A stretch of DNA of 64,000 nucleotides from contig NZ_MJIC01000015.1 of assembly GCF_001758465.1 (NCBI RefSeq), positions 186,001 through 250,000 of the forward strand, given 5' to 3'. Positions within the stretch are counted from its first letter, which is position 1. Each line of letters opens with the position of its first letter. The stretch is from Marisediminitalea lipolytica. Its GTDB lineage: Bacteria > Pseudomonadota > Gammaproteobacteria > Enterobacterales > Alteromonadaceae. The notes beneath the pieces are model-generated. The model did no database searches, was not told where the DNA came from, and was given only the letters and a program-made list of their open reading frames with translations. This document shows positions 26,148-34,642 of the stretch, one piece after another. The position numbers and the translations under genes were made by a program.

Positions 26148-27074
26148 ATGTTAACCACGGATATCGATCCAAAGATTTTTCGTCGCGCGTTGGGGCAGTT
26201 TCCCACCGGCGTAACCGTTATTACCACCACTGACAGTGATAAGCAGCCGGTTGGCGTAACAGCCAGCAGCTTTAACAGTGTGTCTATGGACCCGCCGCTG
26301 ATTTTATGGAGCATCGATAAGCGTTCATTCAGTGCGAAAACATTCGAAACCGCCGGGTATTTTGCTGTTCACGTTTTACATGAAGAGCAGGTCGCGGTAT
26401 CGAATCGCTTTGCCAGCCGTGGCGATGATAAGTTCAGCGGTATCGAATTCAGCGTTAACGAGCAGGGCTGCCCGCTATTGGCAGATTATGCTGCGCTGTT
26501 TATCTGCAAAACCTGGCAAACTTATGATGGCGGCGACCACATTATTATTGTGGGTGAAGTCACCGCTTACGAAAATGTTGAGTCGGCCACGCCGCTGGTA
26601 TTTTCCCGCGGCAGTTATGCGGTAACTAATCAGCACCCGGCTATGGCCAGTGATGACAAAAATACGCCATCGAACAGTGAGTTTTTGCACGATTATCTGC
26701 TGTACTTGCTTAATGGCACAACTACCCGTTATCAGCACGAACTTTACCCTAAGCTGATGGAGAAGCACGGGATTACGCCGGAGCGCTGGCGCATTATGAC
26801 GCTGCTCAGTGCCGGGCAGGCGCAGTCGTTTACTGAACTCAGTGAGCTGGCAATGCAACCGCCAGAAGATTTACAGGTAATGCTGCAAACCTTAAGTGAA
26901 CAAGGCTGGGTCGCGGTGGCAGACGATGCGGTTACCCTGACCAGTGAAGGTTTAGTGCAACAGACCGCCTTGAAGCAAACCGCCAAACAGCACGAATCTG
27001 GCTTTATGAATAACCTCAGTGCAGAAGAAGAACAGCTGCTTAAAACCATGCTGCGCCGCCTGCAAGGCTTGTAA
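26148..27074 (+). CDS. iacG: Flavin reductase IacG fused to a MarR-like domain
   Basis: 308 residues from the ATG at 26148, preceded by GTAGGGGG; an upstream in-frame ATG lies inside the tautomerase gene. Residues about 5-165 are an HpaC-type flavin reductase (RRALGQFPTGVTVITT, GVTASSFNSVSMDPP). About 185-308 is a winged-helix MarR-like domain (TTRYQHELYPKLMEKHGITPERW and following). The Acinetobacter p-hydroxyphenylacetate hydroxylase reductase (C1) has the same build, where the MarR-like domain senses substrate and stimulates the reductase. By analogy this enzyme would give IacA reduced flavin mainly when an indole acid is bound. Confidence 0.85.
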   Translation: MLTTDIDPKIFRRALGQFPTGVTVITTTDSDKQPVGVTASSFNSVSMDPPLILWSIDKRSFSAKTFETAGYFAVHVLHEEQVAVSNRFASRGDDKFSGIEFSVNEQGCPLLADYAALFICKTWQTYDGGDHIIIVGEVTAYENVESATPLVFSRGSYAVTNQHPAMASDDKNTPSNSEFLHDYLLYLLNGTTTRYQHELYPKLMEKHGITPERWRIMTLLSAGQAQSFTELSELAMQPPEDLQVMLQTLSEQGWVAVADDAVTLTSEGLVQQTALKQTAKQHESGFMNNLSAEEEQLLKTMLRRLQGL

Positions 27075-27152
27075 TACTCTCCCTGGGCCTGTAGCTATTT
27101 GCTTAGTGCAGTGGTTACGGGCCATCCTTTCTGCTACTCAACGCAAACTATC

Positions 27153-27185
27153 CTTAAGGTTTACTTAAGCTTTAGCTGCTATACT
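27153..27185 (+). promoter_or_regulatory. PmrA/QseB-type box and -10 element of the two-component operon
   Basis: Direct repeat CTTAAG-GTTTA-CTTAAG at 27153-27169, the YTTAAK-N5-YTTAAK layout of PmrA boxes, followed after exactly 10 bp by TATACT (27180-27185), a good -10. It suggests autoregulation of the response regulator encoded 33 bp downstream. Confidence 0.7.
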
Positions 27186-27217
27186 GGTCAAACCGAATTA
27201 ATACCGATATCAATAAC

Positions 27218-27883
27218 ATGCGAATACTTCTTGTGGAAGATGATCAGCCGCTGTCGGCCGCGCTCAGCAATTCGTTGCGCGCGGCAAATTATGTGGTGGA
27301 TTGTGTTTACCGCGGCCGCGAAGCGCTGTCGATGCTGGCTGCTGAGCAAACTGATATTGTTATTCTGGATTTGGGCTTGCCGGACATGGATGGCCTCGAA
27401 GTATTACGGGAAATTCGCCATAAAATAAAAGAGATGCCGGTGATTATTCTTACTGCCCGGGATAAGGTGACCGACAAGATTTTAGGGCTGGACGCTGGAG
27501 CCGATGATTACCTGCCCAAACCCTTCGATATGGACGAGTTATTTGCCCGCCTGCGGGTATTGGAGCGCCGTTTAGGTACCGCCACCAGCGCCATGGTAAA
27601 AATTGGTGAGGTGGCGCTGAACACGCAAACACTGGAACTTACCGTAGCCGGAGAAGCGGTCTCATTGCCGCGCCGAGAGCTTATGCTGCTTAAGGTGTTA
27701 ATGGAAAATGGTGGACGTATTCAGCCCAAGCAAAAACTGGAGTCTCGGCTTTACGAGTGGGGTGATGAAGTATCGAGCAATACCATCGAGGTACATATTC
27801 ACCACCTGCGTAAAAAGCTGCCGGACAATTTTATTAAAACGATCCGCGGTGTGGGTTACAGTATTCCTGTCAATGGAGCATGA
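27218..27883 (+). CDS. OmpR/PmrA-QseB family response regulator
   Basis: 221 residues. Receiver domain with acidic pocket E8/D9, phosphoacceptor D51 (VILDLGLPDMDG) and the conserved Lys in LPKPFD; C-terminal winged helix with RRELMLLKVL and LYEWGDEVSSNTIEVHIHHLRKKL, the recognition helix style of PmrA/BasR and QseB. A matching box lies in its own promoter and another before the operon at 32486. First gene of a five-gene unit with its histidine kinase, a cupredoxin, an FTR1-like permease and an outer-membrane protein. Confidence 0.88.
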   Translation: MRILLVEDDQPLSAALSNSLRAANYVVDCVYRGREALSMLAAEQTDIVILDLGLPDMDGLEVLREIRHKIKEMPVIILTARDKVTDKILGLDAGADDYLPKPFDMDELFARLRVLERRLGTATSAMVKIGEVALNTQTLELTVAGEAVSLPRRELMLLKVLMENGGRIQPKQKLESRLYEWGDEVSSNTIEVHIHHLRKKLPDNFIKTIRGVGYSIPVNGA

Positions 27884-27886
27884 CGG

Positions 27887-29188
27887 TTGCATTCTATTCG
27901 GCGCACCATCACACTGGTATTGGTCAGCTCTCTGATTCTGGTGATATTTAGCGCTGCCATCCATGGCTATCGTGCTGCACTATCTATGTCTTCGCGGTTT
28001 ATGGATCAGGAACTCACCACACTGCTCTACTCTGTTTCGATAAGTCATGGTCAGCAGGCAGAAGGTTTAGGCAGCAGTGAACTGGTGTATCAGATTTGGC
28101 GTAATGGCGAACTGATTACCGACTCGCCTAATCAGCCGGATCAGCCACTAACACTGGGCGATGACGGCTTTTCCGAGCAGAATTTTGCTGGTAAACGCTG
28201 GCGCGTATACAAACAAACGCTGGTGGATAACACCATTGTGATAGTTGCCCAGCCATTGCAAAGCCGGGTTGGCCTTACTGATTCGCTGACTGTTTCTGTG
28301 ATCATGCCCTTTTTATATGCCGTGCCCATTCTGGCGTTGATTGTATTTGTTTCGGTGAGTTTAGGTTTAAAACCACTTAAATTGCTGTCGCAAAAGCTGT
28401 CCCACCGTAAAGGAAAAGACTTATCTCCGGTATCGCTACCCCATGTACCAGAAGAAATGCAGCCGGTTATGGATACCCTCAATACCATGTTTTCACGTCT
28501 TAATGAGGCTTTTGAGAGAGAGCAGCAATTTGCCTCTAATGCCGCCCATGAGTTGAGAACGCCCTTAAGTGTGATGAAAATTAACCTGCATAACCTTGCC
28601 AAAGAGCGTCAGGAAGATGAAGGTAAACTCAAGGCTATCCAGCAAGATACCGACCGCATGATCCACGTGGTAAACCAGATATTATTGTTAAGTCGCACCA
28701 GTCCCGAAATGTTTCATTTGCAGTTAAGCAAGGTGGATGCGTTTTTGGTAGCGCAAAATGTGATTACCGATATTTACAGTAAAATAGAGAGTAAACAGCA
28801 GGACATCAGCCTTGAGGGAGACAGTGCTTTGCTGATGAGCACCGAATTTACGCTGTATACCATGTTGCAAAACCTGATTGCTAACGCCAGTGCCTATTCG
28901 CCTGAGGGCGCGGCGATTCAGGTTAGCGTACAGGCACAGGATGGACAGGTATTGCTGATGGTGGAGGACTCTGGTCCTGGCATCGCGCCACAAGAACGGC
29001 CGCAGGTGTTAAAGCGTTTTTACCGTGATCAAAAAGACGAAAAATATAAGTCCACTGGCAGTGGCTTAGGTCTGGCGATTGTTGGTCAGATAGTCACGTT
29101 GCATCATGGCACTATTACGCTGGACGAATCTTCGCTGGGCGGACTTTGCGTGACCATCAGGCTGCCGTTTGAGGTCATTGAGTCATGA
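27887..29188 (+). CDS. Sensor histidine kinase
   Basis: 433 residues from a TTG start with GGAG 8 bases upstream, 3 bp after the regulator stop. Two membrane segments (about 7-26 and 135-160) bracket a 110-residue periplasmic sensor. Then a HAMP-like linker, HisKA with H221 in NAAHELRTPLSV, and an HATPase domain with N, G1 (EDSGPGIAP) and G2 (GSGLGLAIV) boxes. QseC/PmrB-like layout. The sensor lacks an obvious metal-binding motif, so the signal is unknown. Confidence 0.88.
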   Translation: MHSIRRTITLVLVSSLILVIFSAAIHGYRAALSMSSRFMDQELTTLLYSVSISHGQQAEGLGSSELVYQIWRNGELITDSPNQPDQPLTLGDDGFSEQNFAGKRWRVYKQTLVDNTIVIVAQPLQSRVGLTDSLTVSVIMPFLYAVPILALIVFVSVSLGLKPLKLLSQKLSHRKGKDLSPVSLPHVPEEMQPVMDTLNTMFSRLNEAFEREQQFASNAAHELRTPLSVMKINLHNLAKERQEDEGKLKAIQQDTDRMIHVVNQILLLSRTSPEMFHLQLSKVDAFLVAQNVITDIYSKIESKQQDISLEGDSALLMSTEFTLYTMLQNLIANASAYSPEGAAIQVSVQAQDGQVLLMVEDSGPGIAPQERPQVLKRFYRDQKDEKYKSTGSGLGLAIVGQIVTLHHGTITLDESSLGGLCVTIRLPFEVIES

Positions 29189-29541
29189 AAGTGATCCTGC
29201 GTAGCTGCACCATTGCATTACTGACACTCAGCACCATGCCAGCCATGGCCGCTTTGCCAGAAGTGGTGATTGAAATACGTGACCATTTGTTTATTCCGCA
29301 AACGGTGCGAATTCCGCCCAACAAAAAAGTGCGTCTGGTGTTTATTAACCATGACCCTACGCCGGAAGAAATCGACAGTTTTGACCTTAATCGTGAAAAA
29401 GTGATTTTTGCCAACAGCAAAGGCACCATTTTTGTCGGGCCGTTGCCCGAAGGTACCTACAAGTTTTTTGGCGAGTTACATCCTAACTCCGCCGTAGGCA
29501 GCGTCATTGTGACGGATAAGGAGGCAACGGATGCTAATTAA
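29185..29541 (+). CDS. Periplasmic cupredoxin-fold protein lacking cysteine ligand
   Basis: 118 residues, signal peptide about 1-22, then a cupredoxin-type beta-sandwich (Cupredoxin_1 style). The mature protein has no cysteine, so it cannot be an ordinary blue-copper protein. Candidate metal ligands are H34, H56, E61/E62 and H99. Cupredoxin domains accompany FTR1-type iron uptake (EfeO, P19 systems), and the next gene is FTR1-like, so a role binding iron or copper in the periplasm is inferred. Start overlaps the kinase stop (ATGA), and its end overlaps the permease start by 11 bases. Confidence 0.7.
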   Translation: MKVILRSCTIALLTLSTMPAMAALPEVVIEIRDHLFIPQTVRIPPNKKVRLVFINHDPTPEEIDSFDLNREKVIFANSKGTIFVGPLPEGTYKFFGELHPNSAVGSVIVTDKEATDAN

Positions 29542-30298
29542 TACCGTGATCCTGTTTATTCGGGACACCCTGCCGGTGTTCTTACTGTTTAGTTTCTTGC
29601 TGGCCCAAAATGAAGGCAGTGCCCGGCATTTGTTGGGCGGCATTCTGGTAGGCTTTTTACTGGCCGCAGCCTTGTATTTTAATTTGTCCGTGGTATCCGA
29701 ATGGTTTGAGGGTGGCGGTCTGGAACTGATTAAAACCCTGGTATTACTGGTTATGCTGATCGGGCTTGGCGAGTTTCTTCGTCGCCAATACCTACAGGCG
29801 GCTAGCAATACCCAGTGGCTGGCGTTTATTCTGATGACCGGGATCACCTTTATTAATGTGATTCATTTTATTATTTATTTTCTGGCGTACTGGACTGCGC
29901 CTGATGCGGGTACGTCGCTAGTTCTGGGTAATGTTATCGGACTGGGGATCAGCCTGAGCGTTGGTGTACTGCTTTATGTATTGCTTAACGCAATCCGCTT
30001 TAATTTGCTCAAGTTATTATTTTTAAATGTCTTTTTTGCTGGCCAGGTGGCCGGTATTGCAATGCTGTTAGAGCAGATAAATTTGCTGCCAAACCAAAGC
30101 CGGCTGTGGGATACCTCCGGTTGGGTGGCAGACGACAGCGAGTATGGCCATTTTTTAAATGTACTGGTGGGTTATGAAGCCACCCCGTCGGGAGCTTATA
30201 TGATGGTATATCTGGCATCATTGTTTTTTCCCGTTGCGTACTGGTACCTGCGTTCGTTACTGGTTGGCCGGCAGGCGTCGACCGGGAGGTTAAGATGA
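29531..30298 (+). CDS. FTR1-like membrane permease with degenerate iron motif
   Basis: 255 residues, seven predicted membrane segments. The C-terminal LWDTSGWVADDSEYGHFLNVLVGYEATPSG is characteristic of FTR1/EfeU iron permeases. The TM1 motif that should read R-E-x-x-E is RDTLP here (R11-P15), losing both glutamates, and no second R-E-x-x-E is seen. It may transport another metal, use different ligands, or be a sensor or accessory. Tightly packed between the cupredoxin and outer-membrane protein genes. Confidence 0.65.
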   Translation: MLINTVILFIRDTLPVFLLFSFLLAQNEGSARHLLGGILVGFLLAAALYFNLSVVSEWFEGGGLELIKTLVLLVMLIGLGEFLRRQYLQAASNTQWLAFILMTGITFINVIHFIIYFLAYWTAPDAGTSLVLGNVIGLGISLSVGVLLYVLLNAIRFNLLKLLFLNVFFAGQVAGIAMLLEQINLLPNQSRLWDTSGWVADDSEYGHFLNVLVGYEATPSGAYMMVYLASLFFPVAYWYLRSLLVGRQASTGRLR

Positions 30299-30993
30299 GA
30301 GTAATACTGGGCATAATATTGCTGGTACTGTTGCCAAAACTGGCGTGGGCCGACAACTTTACCGTCGATAAGGTGTATCACCCCTATGTTCTGCCTTTCG
30401 AGCGGGAAGTAGAGTGGCGCTTAACCTCACGGCAAAGCGATGATGGCGGCAATATCCTGATGCAGCGCTTTTCCTTTGGTCACGCCTTATCTGAATACAC
30501 CATATTAGAAGCTTATATTGTGGGTTCGCGGGACGAGCACGGCGACTTTGGCACTGCCGGGTATGAGCTTGAGTTGCGTTCGATGCTAACCGAGCAAGGC
30601 CAGTACTGGGCCGACTGGGGGTTGTTATTTGAGCTGGAAAAGCAAAATGCCAGCAACGACTGGGAGTTCAAAGGCGGCGTACTCACCGAAAAGGAACTGG
30701 GCCGCTTTAGTTTGACTACCAATATCCTGTTAGTGTACGAATGGGGCGACACCGTGCCTTCGGAGTTTGAAAGCGAGCTTAAAGTAAAATTCCGTTATCG
30801 CTGGATACCCGAAATTCAACCCGCGGTGGAGTTTTACGCGGCCGAGGATTTTGTCGGCATCGGGCCTGCATTTATGGGCATTAAGCGGTTTGACAAACAA
30901 AAGCAGCTAAAGTGGGAAGTGGGCTTTATTGCCGGATTTAACGGTGACAATAAAGACCATACCTTACGCATGGCCATGGAATATGAGTTTTAA
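30295..30993 (+). CDS. Predicted outer-membrane/periplasmic protein of the FTR1 operon
   Basis: 232 residues, signal peptide about 1-19 (KLAWAD). Many alternating hydrophobic/aromatic strands and a final AMEYEF, an outer-membrane barrel-type C-terminal phenylalanine. No family recognised. Overlaps the permease stop by 4 bases, so it is the last coupled cistron of the unit and plausibly the outer-membrane component of the same process. Ends one base before the convergent cold-shock-domain gene. Confidence 0.6.
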   Translation: MRVILGIILLVLLPKLAWADNFTVDKVYHPYVLPFEREVEWRLTSRQSDDGGNILMQRFSFGHALSEYTILEAYIVGSRDEHGDFGTAGYELELRSMLTEQGQYWADWGLLFELEKQNASNDWEFKGGVLTEKELGRFSLTTNILLVYEWGDTVPSEFESELKVKFRYRWIPEIQPAVEFYAAEDFVGIGPAFMGIKRFDKQKQLKWEVGFIAGFNGDNKDHTLRMAMEYEF

Positions 30994-31524
30994 TTAAAAC
31001 CGCGTGTCATTTTCACATGGAATACCGTCATCGTCGCCGTCCATTTTGGTGTCCGGACAGTTTGCCAGAAAAAACTCGGCCTCGGCCCGTGAGTTCATCT
31101 GGCCACAATATTGTCTGCCATCACATTTAAAATGCTGAGTGATAGATTCAGGCTCCTGGTAGGGCAGTACATTGGTTTGAGGCGTTGCTACGTGAAGTGT
31201 TTCAGGCTTTTGCAAGGCGATAAAACCCACCACTATCAAGGCTAAAAGCAACATGATTTTAGCCAGCGGTAGTCCCTGCTTTTGGGATTCCAAATACCCA
31301 CTTCCTGCCGTACCTGAAATGGGACTTTTTACCTCAATAGCGCGAACCTTACCGGTTTTATCCTGTTCAATATCAAAGGTGAGCGGTTCACCGACCCTTG
31401 GCTGATGATGGTTATCGGTAAATGCTGAGATATGCACAAACACGTCTTTGGCATACAGCGGCGCAGTTATAAAGCCAAAGCCTCTGTCGTTGTTCCAGCT
31501 TTTTAGTGTTCCCTTAGCTCTCAT
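30994..31524 (-). CDS. Cold-shock domain, membrane helix and excalibur domain protein
   Basis: 176 residues with three parts. Residues 1-66 are a cold-shock domain with RNP-like GFGFITAP and VFVHISAF. About 85-103 is one hydrophobic helix (IMLLLALIVVGFIAL). The C-terminus (about 133-173) is an excalibur calcium-binding domain with CDGRQYCGQM and the acidic loop DGDDDGIPCE. Such a protein would hold a nucleic-acid-binding domain in the cytoplasm and a calcium-binding domain outside (inference). Related CSD-membrane fusions occur in marine gammaproteobacteria; function unknown. Confidence 0.78.
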   Translation of the reverse strand: MRAKGTLKSWNNDRGFGFITAPLYAKDVFVHISAFTDNHHQPRVGEPLTFDIEQDKTGKVRAIEVKSPISGTAGSGYLESQKQGLPLAKIMLLLALIVVGFIALQKPETLHVATPQTNVLPYQEPESITQHFKCDGRQYCGQMNSRAEAEFFLANCPDTKMDGDDDGIPCENDTRF

Positions 31525-31563
31525 ATAACATCATCCCTGTTTATCCGTTAATCTGAGTATAAC

Positions 31564-31595
31564 AGCCGAGGCAGGTTTACGGAGACTGCCTGGCT
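31564..31595 (-). terminator. Hairpin downstream of the acetyltransferase gene
   Basis: AGCC-G-AGGCAG (31564-31574) pairs with CTGCCT-GGCT (31586-31595), a 10-bp stem with one bulge. It lies between the acetyltransferase stop and the cold-shock gene start. Weak U-tract, so terminator or attenuator. Confidence 0.45.
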
Positions 31596-31637
31596 TCTAC
31601 TGTTATGGAAAAAGATACGCGATGGCGCCCCGCCATT

Positions 31638-32216
31638 TTACTCAGCGTTGATTTCTACATCCTTAATATATTTAGCCGGAATGCCGCCGACAATAGTATT
31701 GGCCTGGACATCACGGTTAACTACTGCGCCAGCCGCAATAATAGCGCCATCGCCAATGGTTACGCCTGCCAGGATTGTCGCGTTTGCACCTATCCAGACA
31801 TTTTCACCAACGGCGATTTTGCCCGGCAGCAAATTGCCTCGGGCTTTGGGGTCTTGCTCGTGGTTGAGCGATGCAAATACCACGTTATGGCCGACCAGGG
31901 TACCAGAGCCTATCTCGATACCGCCCTGATCCTGAAATTTACAGCCGGAGTTAACAAAAATATTTTCAGCAAAGTGGAGGTTTTTACCGCAATCAGTAAA
32001 TAACGGCGGAAAAATGGTAACCGATGGACTGACTTCTTTACCGGTGAGTTCACACAGCAACGCCGTCATTTCTTCTGGCGTGTTGTACTGGTTGTTTATT
32101 TTTGCGGTAACGGCAAAGGCATCCTGACTGAGCTTATGCATATACAAATGCACTTCTGATCCCGCCAGAACTTTCTCGCCGGAATTCATAATGTCGATAA
32201 AGGTAGTAAGATTCAT
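31638..32216 (-). CDS. Hexapeptide-repeat sugar O-acetyltransferase
   Basis: 192 residues. Left-handed beta-helix repeats ([48 protein letters not shown]) and the maltose/galactoside acetyltransferase ending [11 protein letters not shown]. The catalytic His is in SLNHEQD. The N-terminal segment is longer and more divergent than in Maa/LacA. It transfers acetyl from acetyl-CoA to a sugar hydroxyl, acceptor unknown. Divergent from the operon at 32486; the control region between them holds a PmrA/QseB-type box. Confidence 0.8.
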   Translation of the reverse strand: MNLTTFIDIMNSGEKVLAGSEVHLYMHKLSQDAFAVTAKINNQYNTPEEMTALLCELTGKEVSPSVTIFPPLFTDCGKNLHFAENIFVNSGCKFQDQGGIEIGSGTLVGHNVVFASLNHEQDPKARGNLLPGKIAVGENVWIGANATILAGVTIGDGAIIAAGAVVNRDVQANTIVGGIPAKYIKDVEINAE

Positions 32217-32421
32217 AAAACTCCGGATGTATAGCTGGTAATGTACAGTGTTTGTTTGGCGCTATTGTCAGGCAAAACACGGTAGATATGCAATGGGACT
32301 CGCTGACCGGTTTAAGTGGGCACCAAAAAACCTGAAGATTTTCAGTGAGTCACAAAGTTCAGGAGGTCCCGGATAACACGTTGTGTTTCCGGGAAACAAA
32401 AAAATTGAAGATTTTTTTGCT

Positions 32422-32454
32422 CTTAAGGTTCACTTAATATTGACATTCCATAAT
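32422..32454 (+). promoter_or_regulatory. PmrA/QseB-type box and -10 of the diiron-oxidase operon
   Basis: CTTAAG-GTTCA-CTTAAT at 32422-32438, followed after exactly 10 bp by CATAAT (32449-32454). Box sequence, repeat spacing and distance to the -10 match the promoter at 27153-27185. Probable target of the response regulator encoded at 27218. Confidence 0.7.
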
Positions 32455-32485
32455 TACGCTCAACAGTCACCTATGAGACAAATAT

Positions 32486-33184
32486 ATGTTGAGCATTATC
32501 CAACCTGTTTCAGAACAATTATCCAGCCTGCGCACACTGCGTAAAGGCTCGACTGTCGCGCCTGCTGCCATTCACCTAGCAGCCAAGCAAAGCGCAAAGA
32601 GAAAAACCATTGAAAACCATATCGCCAAAGGCTTTAACCAGGCCTATCAGGCGCAAATTACCGAATTTATGCCCTTACTTGTGGGTCTGGGTCGCGACAA
32701 AATCGAAGCGGCACTGGGCGTGCGCACCGGTAAAGAAAATATGTTCGTCGAAACTTATTTTGATACCTCGCTGCAACAGGCGCTGTCAGAAAAAGGCATT
32801 CACTGCCCGCGTCACCGGTTAGCTGAAATTGGCAACCTGTACAGCAGTTCTTCCCGTTACACCATGCCGCTGTTGCTGTTAACCGCGATGGCGCTGTTTC
32901 AGCAACATATTTCGGTGCTGGTATTTACCGCGACTACCAAGCTGCAACGTATGATGGAACATGGCGGCCTTAGCCTGCACTACCTTACCGAAGCCAACGA
33001 AGCCAAATTAGGTGAGCCAAAGCAAAACTGGGGTTCTTATTACGAGACCGCGCCACAGGTAGTGGCTGCAAAAGTTGCCGATATTATTCAGCTCACGCTG
33101 GACAACCCTAAACTGCGTGTGGGCTATGAGCAGTTTGCGCCTTTAGCACCGGCCTTTACCGCAGAGTTAGGAGCGCAGTTATAA
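32486..33184 (+). CDS. Thermostable-hemolysin family protein (GNAT-like)
   Basis: 232 residues, cytoplasmic, no signal peptide. FVETYFDTSLQQALSEKG and RHRLAEIGNLYSSS match the thermostable hemolysin (T_hemolysin) family first described in Vibrio. The fold resembles N-acyltransferases and acyl-homoserine-lactone synthases more than pore-forming toxins, so an acyl-transfer role is more plausible here. First gene of a five-gene operon, sharing TAATG stop-start overlap with the ligase gene. The name hemolysin should not be read as function. Confidence 0.75.
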   Translation: MLSIIQPVSEQLSSLRTLRKGSTVAPAAIHLAAKQSAKRKTIENHIAKGFNQAYQAQITEFMPLLVGLGRDKIEAALGVRTGKENMFVETYFDTSLQQALSEKGIHCPRHRLAEIGNLYSSSSRYTMPLLLLTAMALFQQHISVLVFTATTKLQRMMEHGGLSLHYLTEANEAKLGEPKQNWGSYYETAPQVVAAKVADIIQLTLDNPKLRVGYEQFAPLAPAFTAELGAQL

Positions 33185-34626
33185 TGTTAACCTTTAATCC
33201 TCAGTGGGCGGACCGCGAAGCGTTAAGTTGGAGCGATGGCAGCCTGACTTATGCGCAGTTACAACAGTGCGTAAAGGACGTAGCCAATTGGTTAAGCCAG
33301 CAAAATGCACAGCACATTGCGCTGCTGGCAGGTAACGGCCCGGAATGGGTAATCTGCGACCTGGCCAGCCAGCAAGCGGGCACCTTACTGGTTCCTGTTC
33401 CGCCTTATTTTTCTGACACCCAGCGCGAGCATCTGTTAAACGAAGCGGGCATTGAGCTGATCATTACTGACCAACCTGCTCTGTTTACCGCTTTACAGGC
33501 GGTAAGTGCACCGTTTAACCAACTGGTTGCCCTGACTCGCGACAATATGTCAGCGCCACAAATTCCTCAGGGTACCGGCAAAATTACCTTTACCTCAGGT
33601 TCTACCGGCAATCCTAAAGGCGTGTGTCTGAGCAACGAATCTCAGGCCAGGGTGGCAGCCAGTCTGGACGCGGCCTTACAAATGCCCCATGTTCGCCACC
33701 AGTGCCTGCTGCCCCTGGCAACACTGCTGGAAAACATAGCCGGTGTATACGCCCCGTTAACCTGCGGTGGCACAGTGGTGTTGTCCAGCAGTAAGGAGCT
33801 TGGCTTTTCTGGCGCGCGGTTAACCGATCCGGCCGCTATGTTAAGCGCTATCAGTGCGGCACAGCCAGAATCACTTATTCTGGTGCCTGAATTATTGCAG
33901 TTGCTGGTAGTGGCCTGTGGCAATGGCTGGCAACCGCCAGCATCACTTAAATTTATTGCTGTTGGCGGTGCTCACGTATCGTCGGCGGTATTAGCCAAAG
34001 CCCGCGCCTGCGGTCTGCCGGTATATCAGGGCTACGGTTTGTCTGAATGCGTCTCAGTGAATACGTTAAACCGCCCCGGCGCTGAGCAAGTGAATTCTGT
34101 GGGTCGCTCACTGGGCCATAACCAGCTTAGCATCGAAAACGGTGAGTTGGTGGCCAGTGGCACTATCTTCCTGGGCTATCTGAATATGCCGGAATCCTTT
34201 TACCCGACAGTGGTGAAAACCGGCGACTTAGTCAGTGAACACAGCGGCTTTTATCAGGTGGGCGGACGCAAAAAGAACCTCATTATCACCTCTTTAGGGC
34301 GCAACATTTCGCCCGAATGGATTGAAAGTGAACTGACTGCTGCCGGGCTGTTCAGCCAGGTGTTGGTGGTGGGTGAAGCGCGCGCAGAATGCGGTGCGTT
34401 GCTGGTGCCATGCCATGCAGGCGTTAGTTCTGAGGTTATCGAACAGTATATTGCGGCAGTGAACAGCAAGCTGCCAGATTATGCCCGCATTGGTGTGTGG
34501 CAAACCATCCCTGAAATTCTGCCTGACAGCGGCTTGTTTACCGCTAATGGCAAACTGAAGCGCGATGCCGCGTTGACCCATTTTCAGTCTCAAATTGAAG
34601 CTATGTACGCAGCAGAAGTCGCGTAG
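33184..34626 (+). CDS. AMP-dependent acyl-CoA/acyl-acid ligase
   Basis: 480 residues, ANL superfamily. P-loop TFTSGSTGNPKG (135-146), adenylate motif GYGLSE near 285, GDLV motif, and a C-terminal catalytic lysine in TANGKLKRDA. Shorter than FadD (about 560), with compact N-terminal domain. It activates a carboxylic acid as adenylate and transfers it to CoA or a carrier. Coupled to the hemolysin-family gene upstream and 16 bp before the diiron oxidase; a fatty acid substrate is the natural inference. Confidence 0.82.
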   Translation: MLTFNPQWADREALSWSDGSLTYAQLQQCVKDVANWLSQQNAQHIALLAGNGPEWVICDLASQQAGTLLVPVPPYFSDTQREHLLNEAGIELIITDQPALFTALQAVSAPFNQLVALTRDNMSAPQIPQGTGKITFTSGSTGNPKGVCLSNESQARVAASLDAALQMPHVRHQCLLPLATLLENIAGVYAPLTCGGTVVLSSSKELGFSGARLTDPAAMLSAISAAQPESLILVPELLQLLVVACGNGWQPPASLKFIAVGGAHVSSAVLAKARACGLPVYQGYGLSECVSVNTLNRPGAEQVNSVGRSLGHNQLSIENGELVASGTIFLGYLNMPESFYPTVVKTGDLVSEHSGFYQVGGRKKNLIITSLGRNISPEWIESELTAAGLFSQVLVVGEARAECGALLVPCHAGVSSEVIEQYIAAVNSKLPDYARIGVWQTIPEILPDSGLFTANGKLKRDAALTHFQSQIEAMYAAEVA

Positions 34627-34642
34627 GCGAGGAGTTATTATC

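Noticed and set aside
32486..33184. Reading the thermostable-hemolysin protein as a secreted toxin
   Set aside because: No signal peptide or membrane-pore features, and it leads a metabolic operon; the family name is historical.
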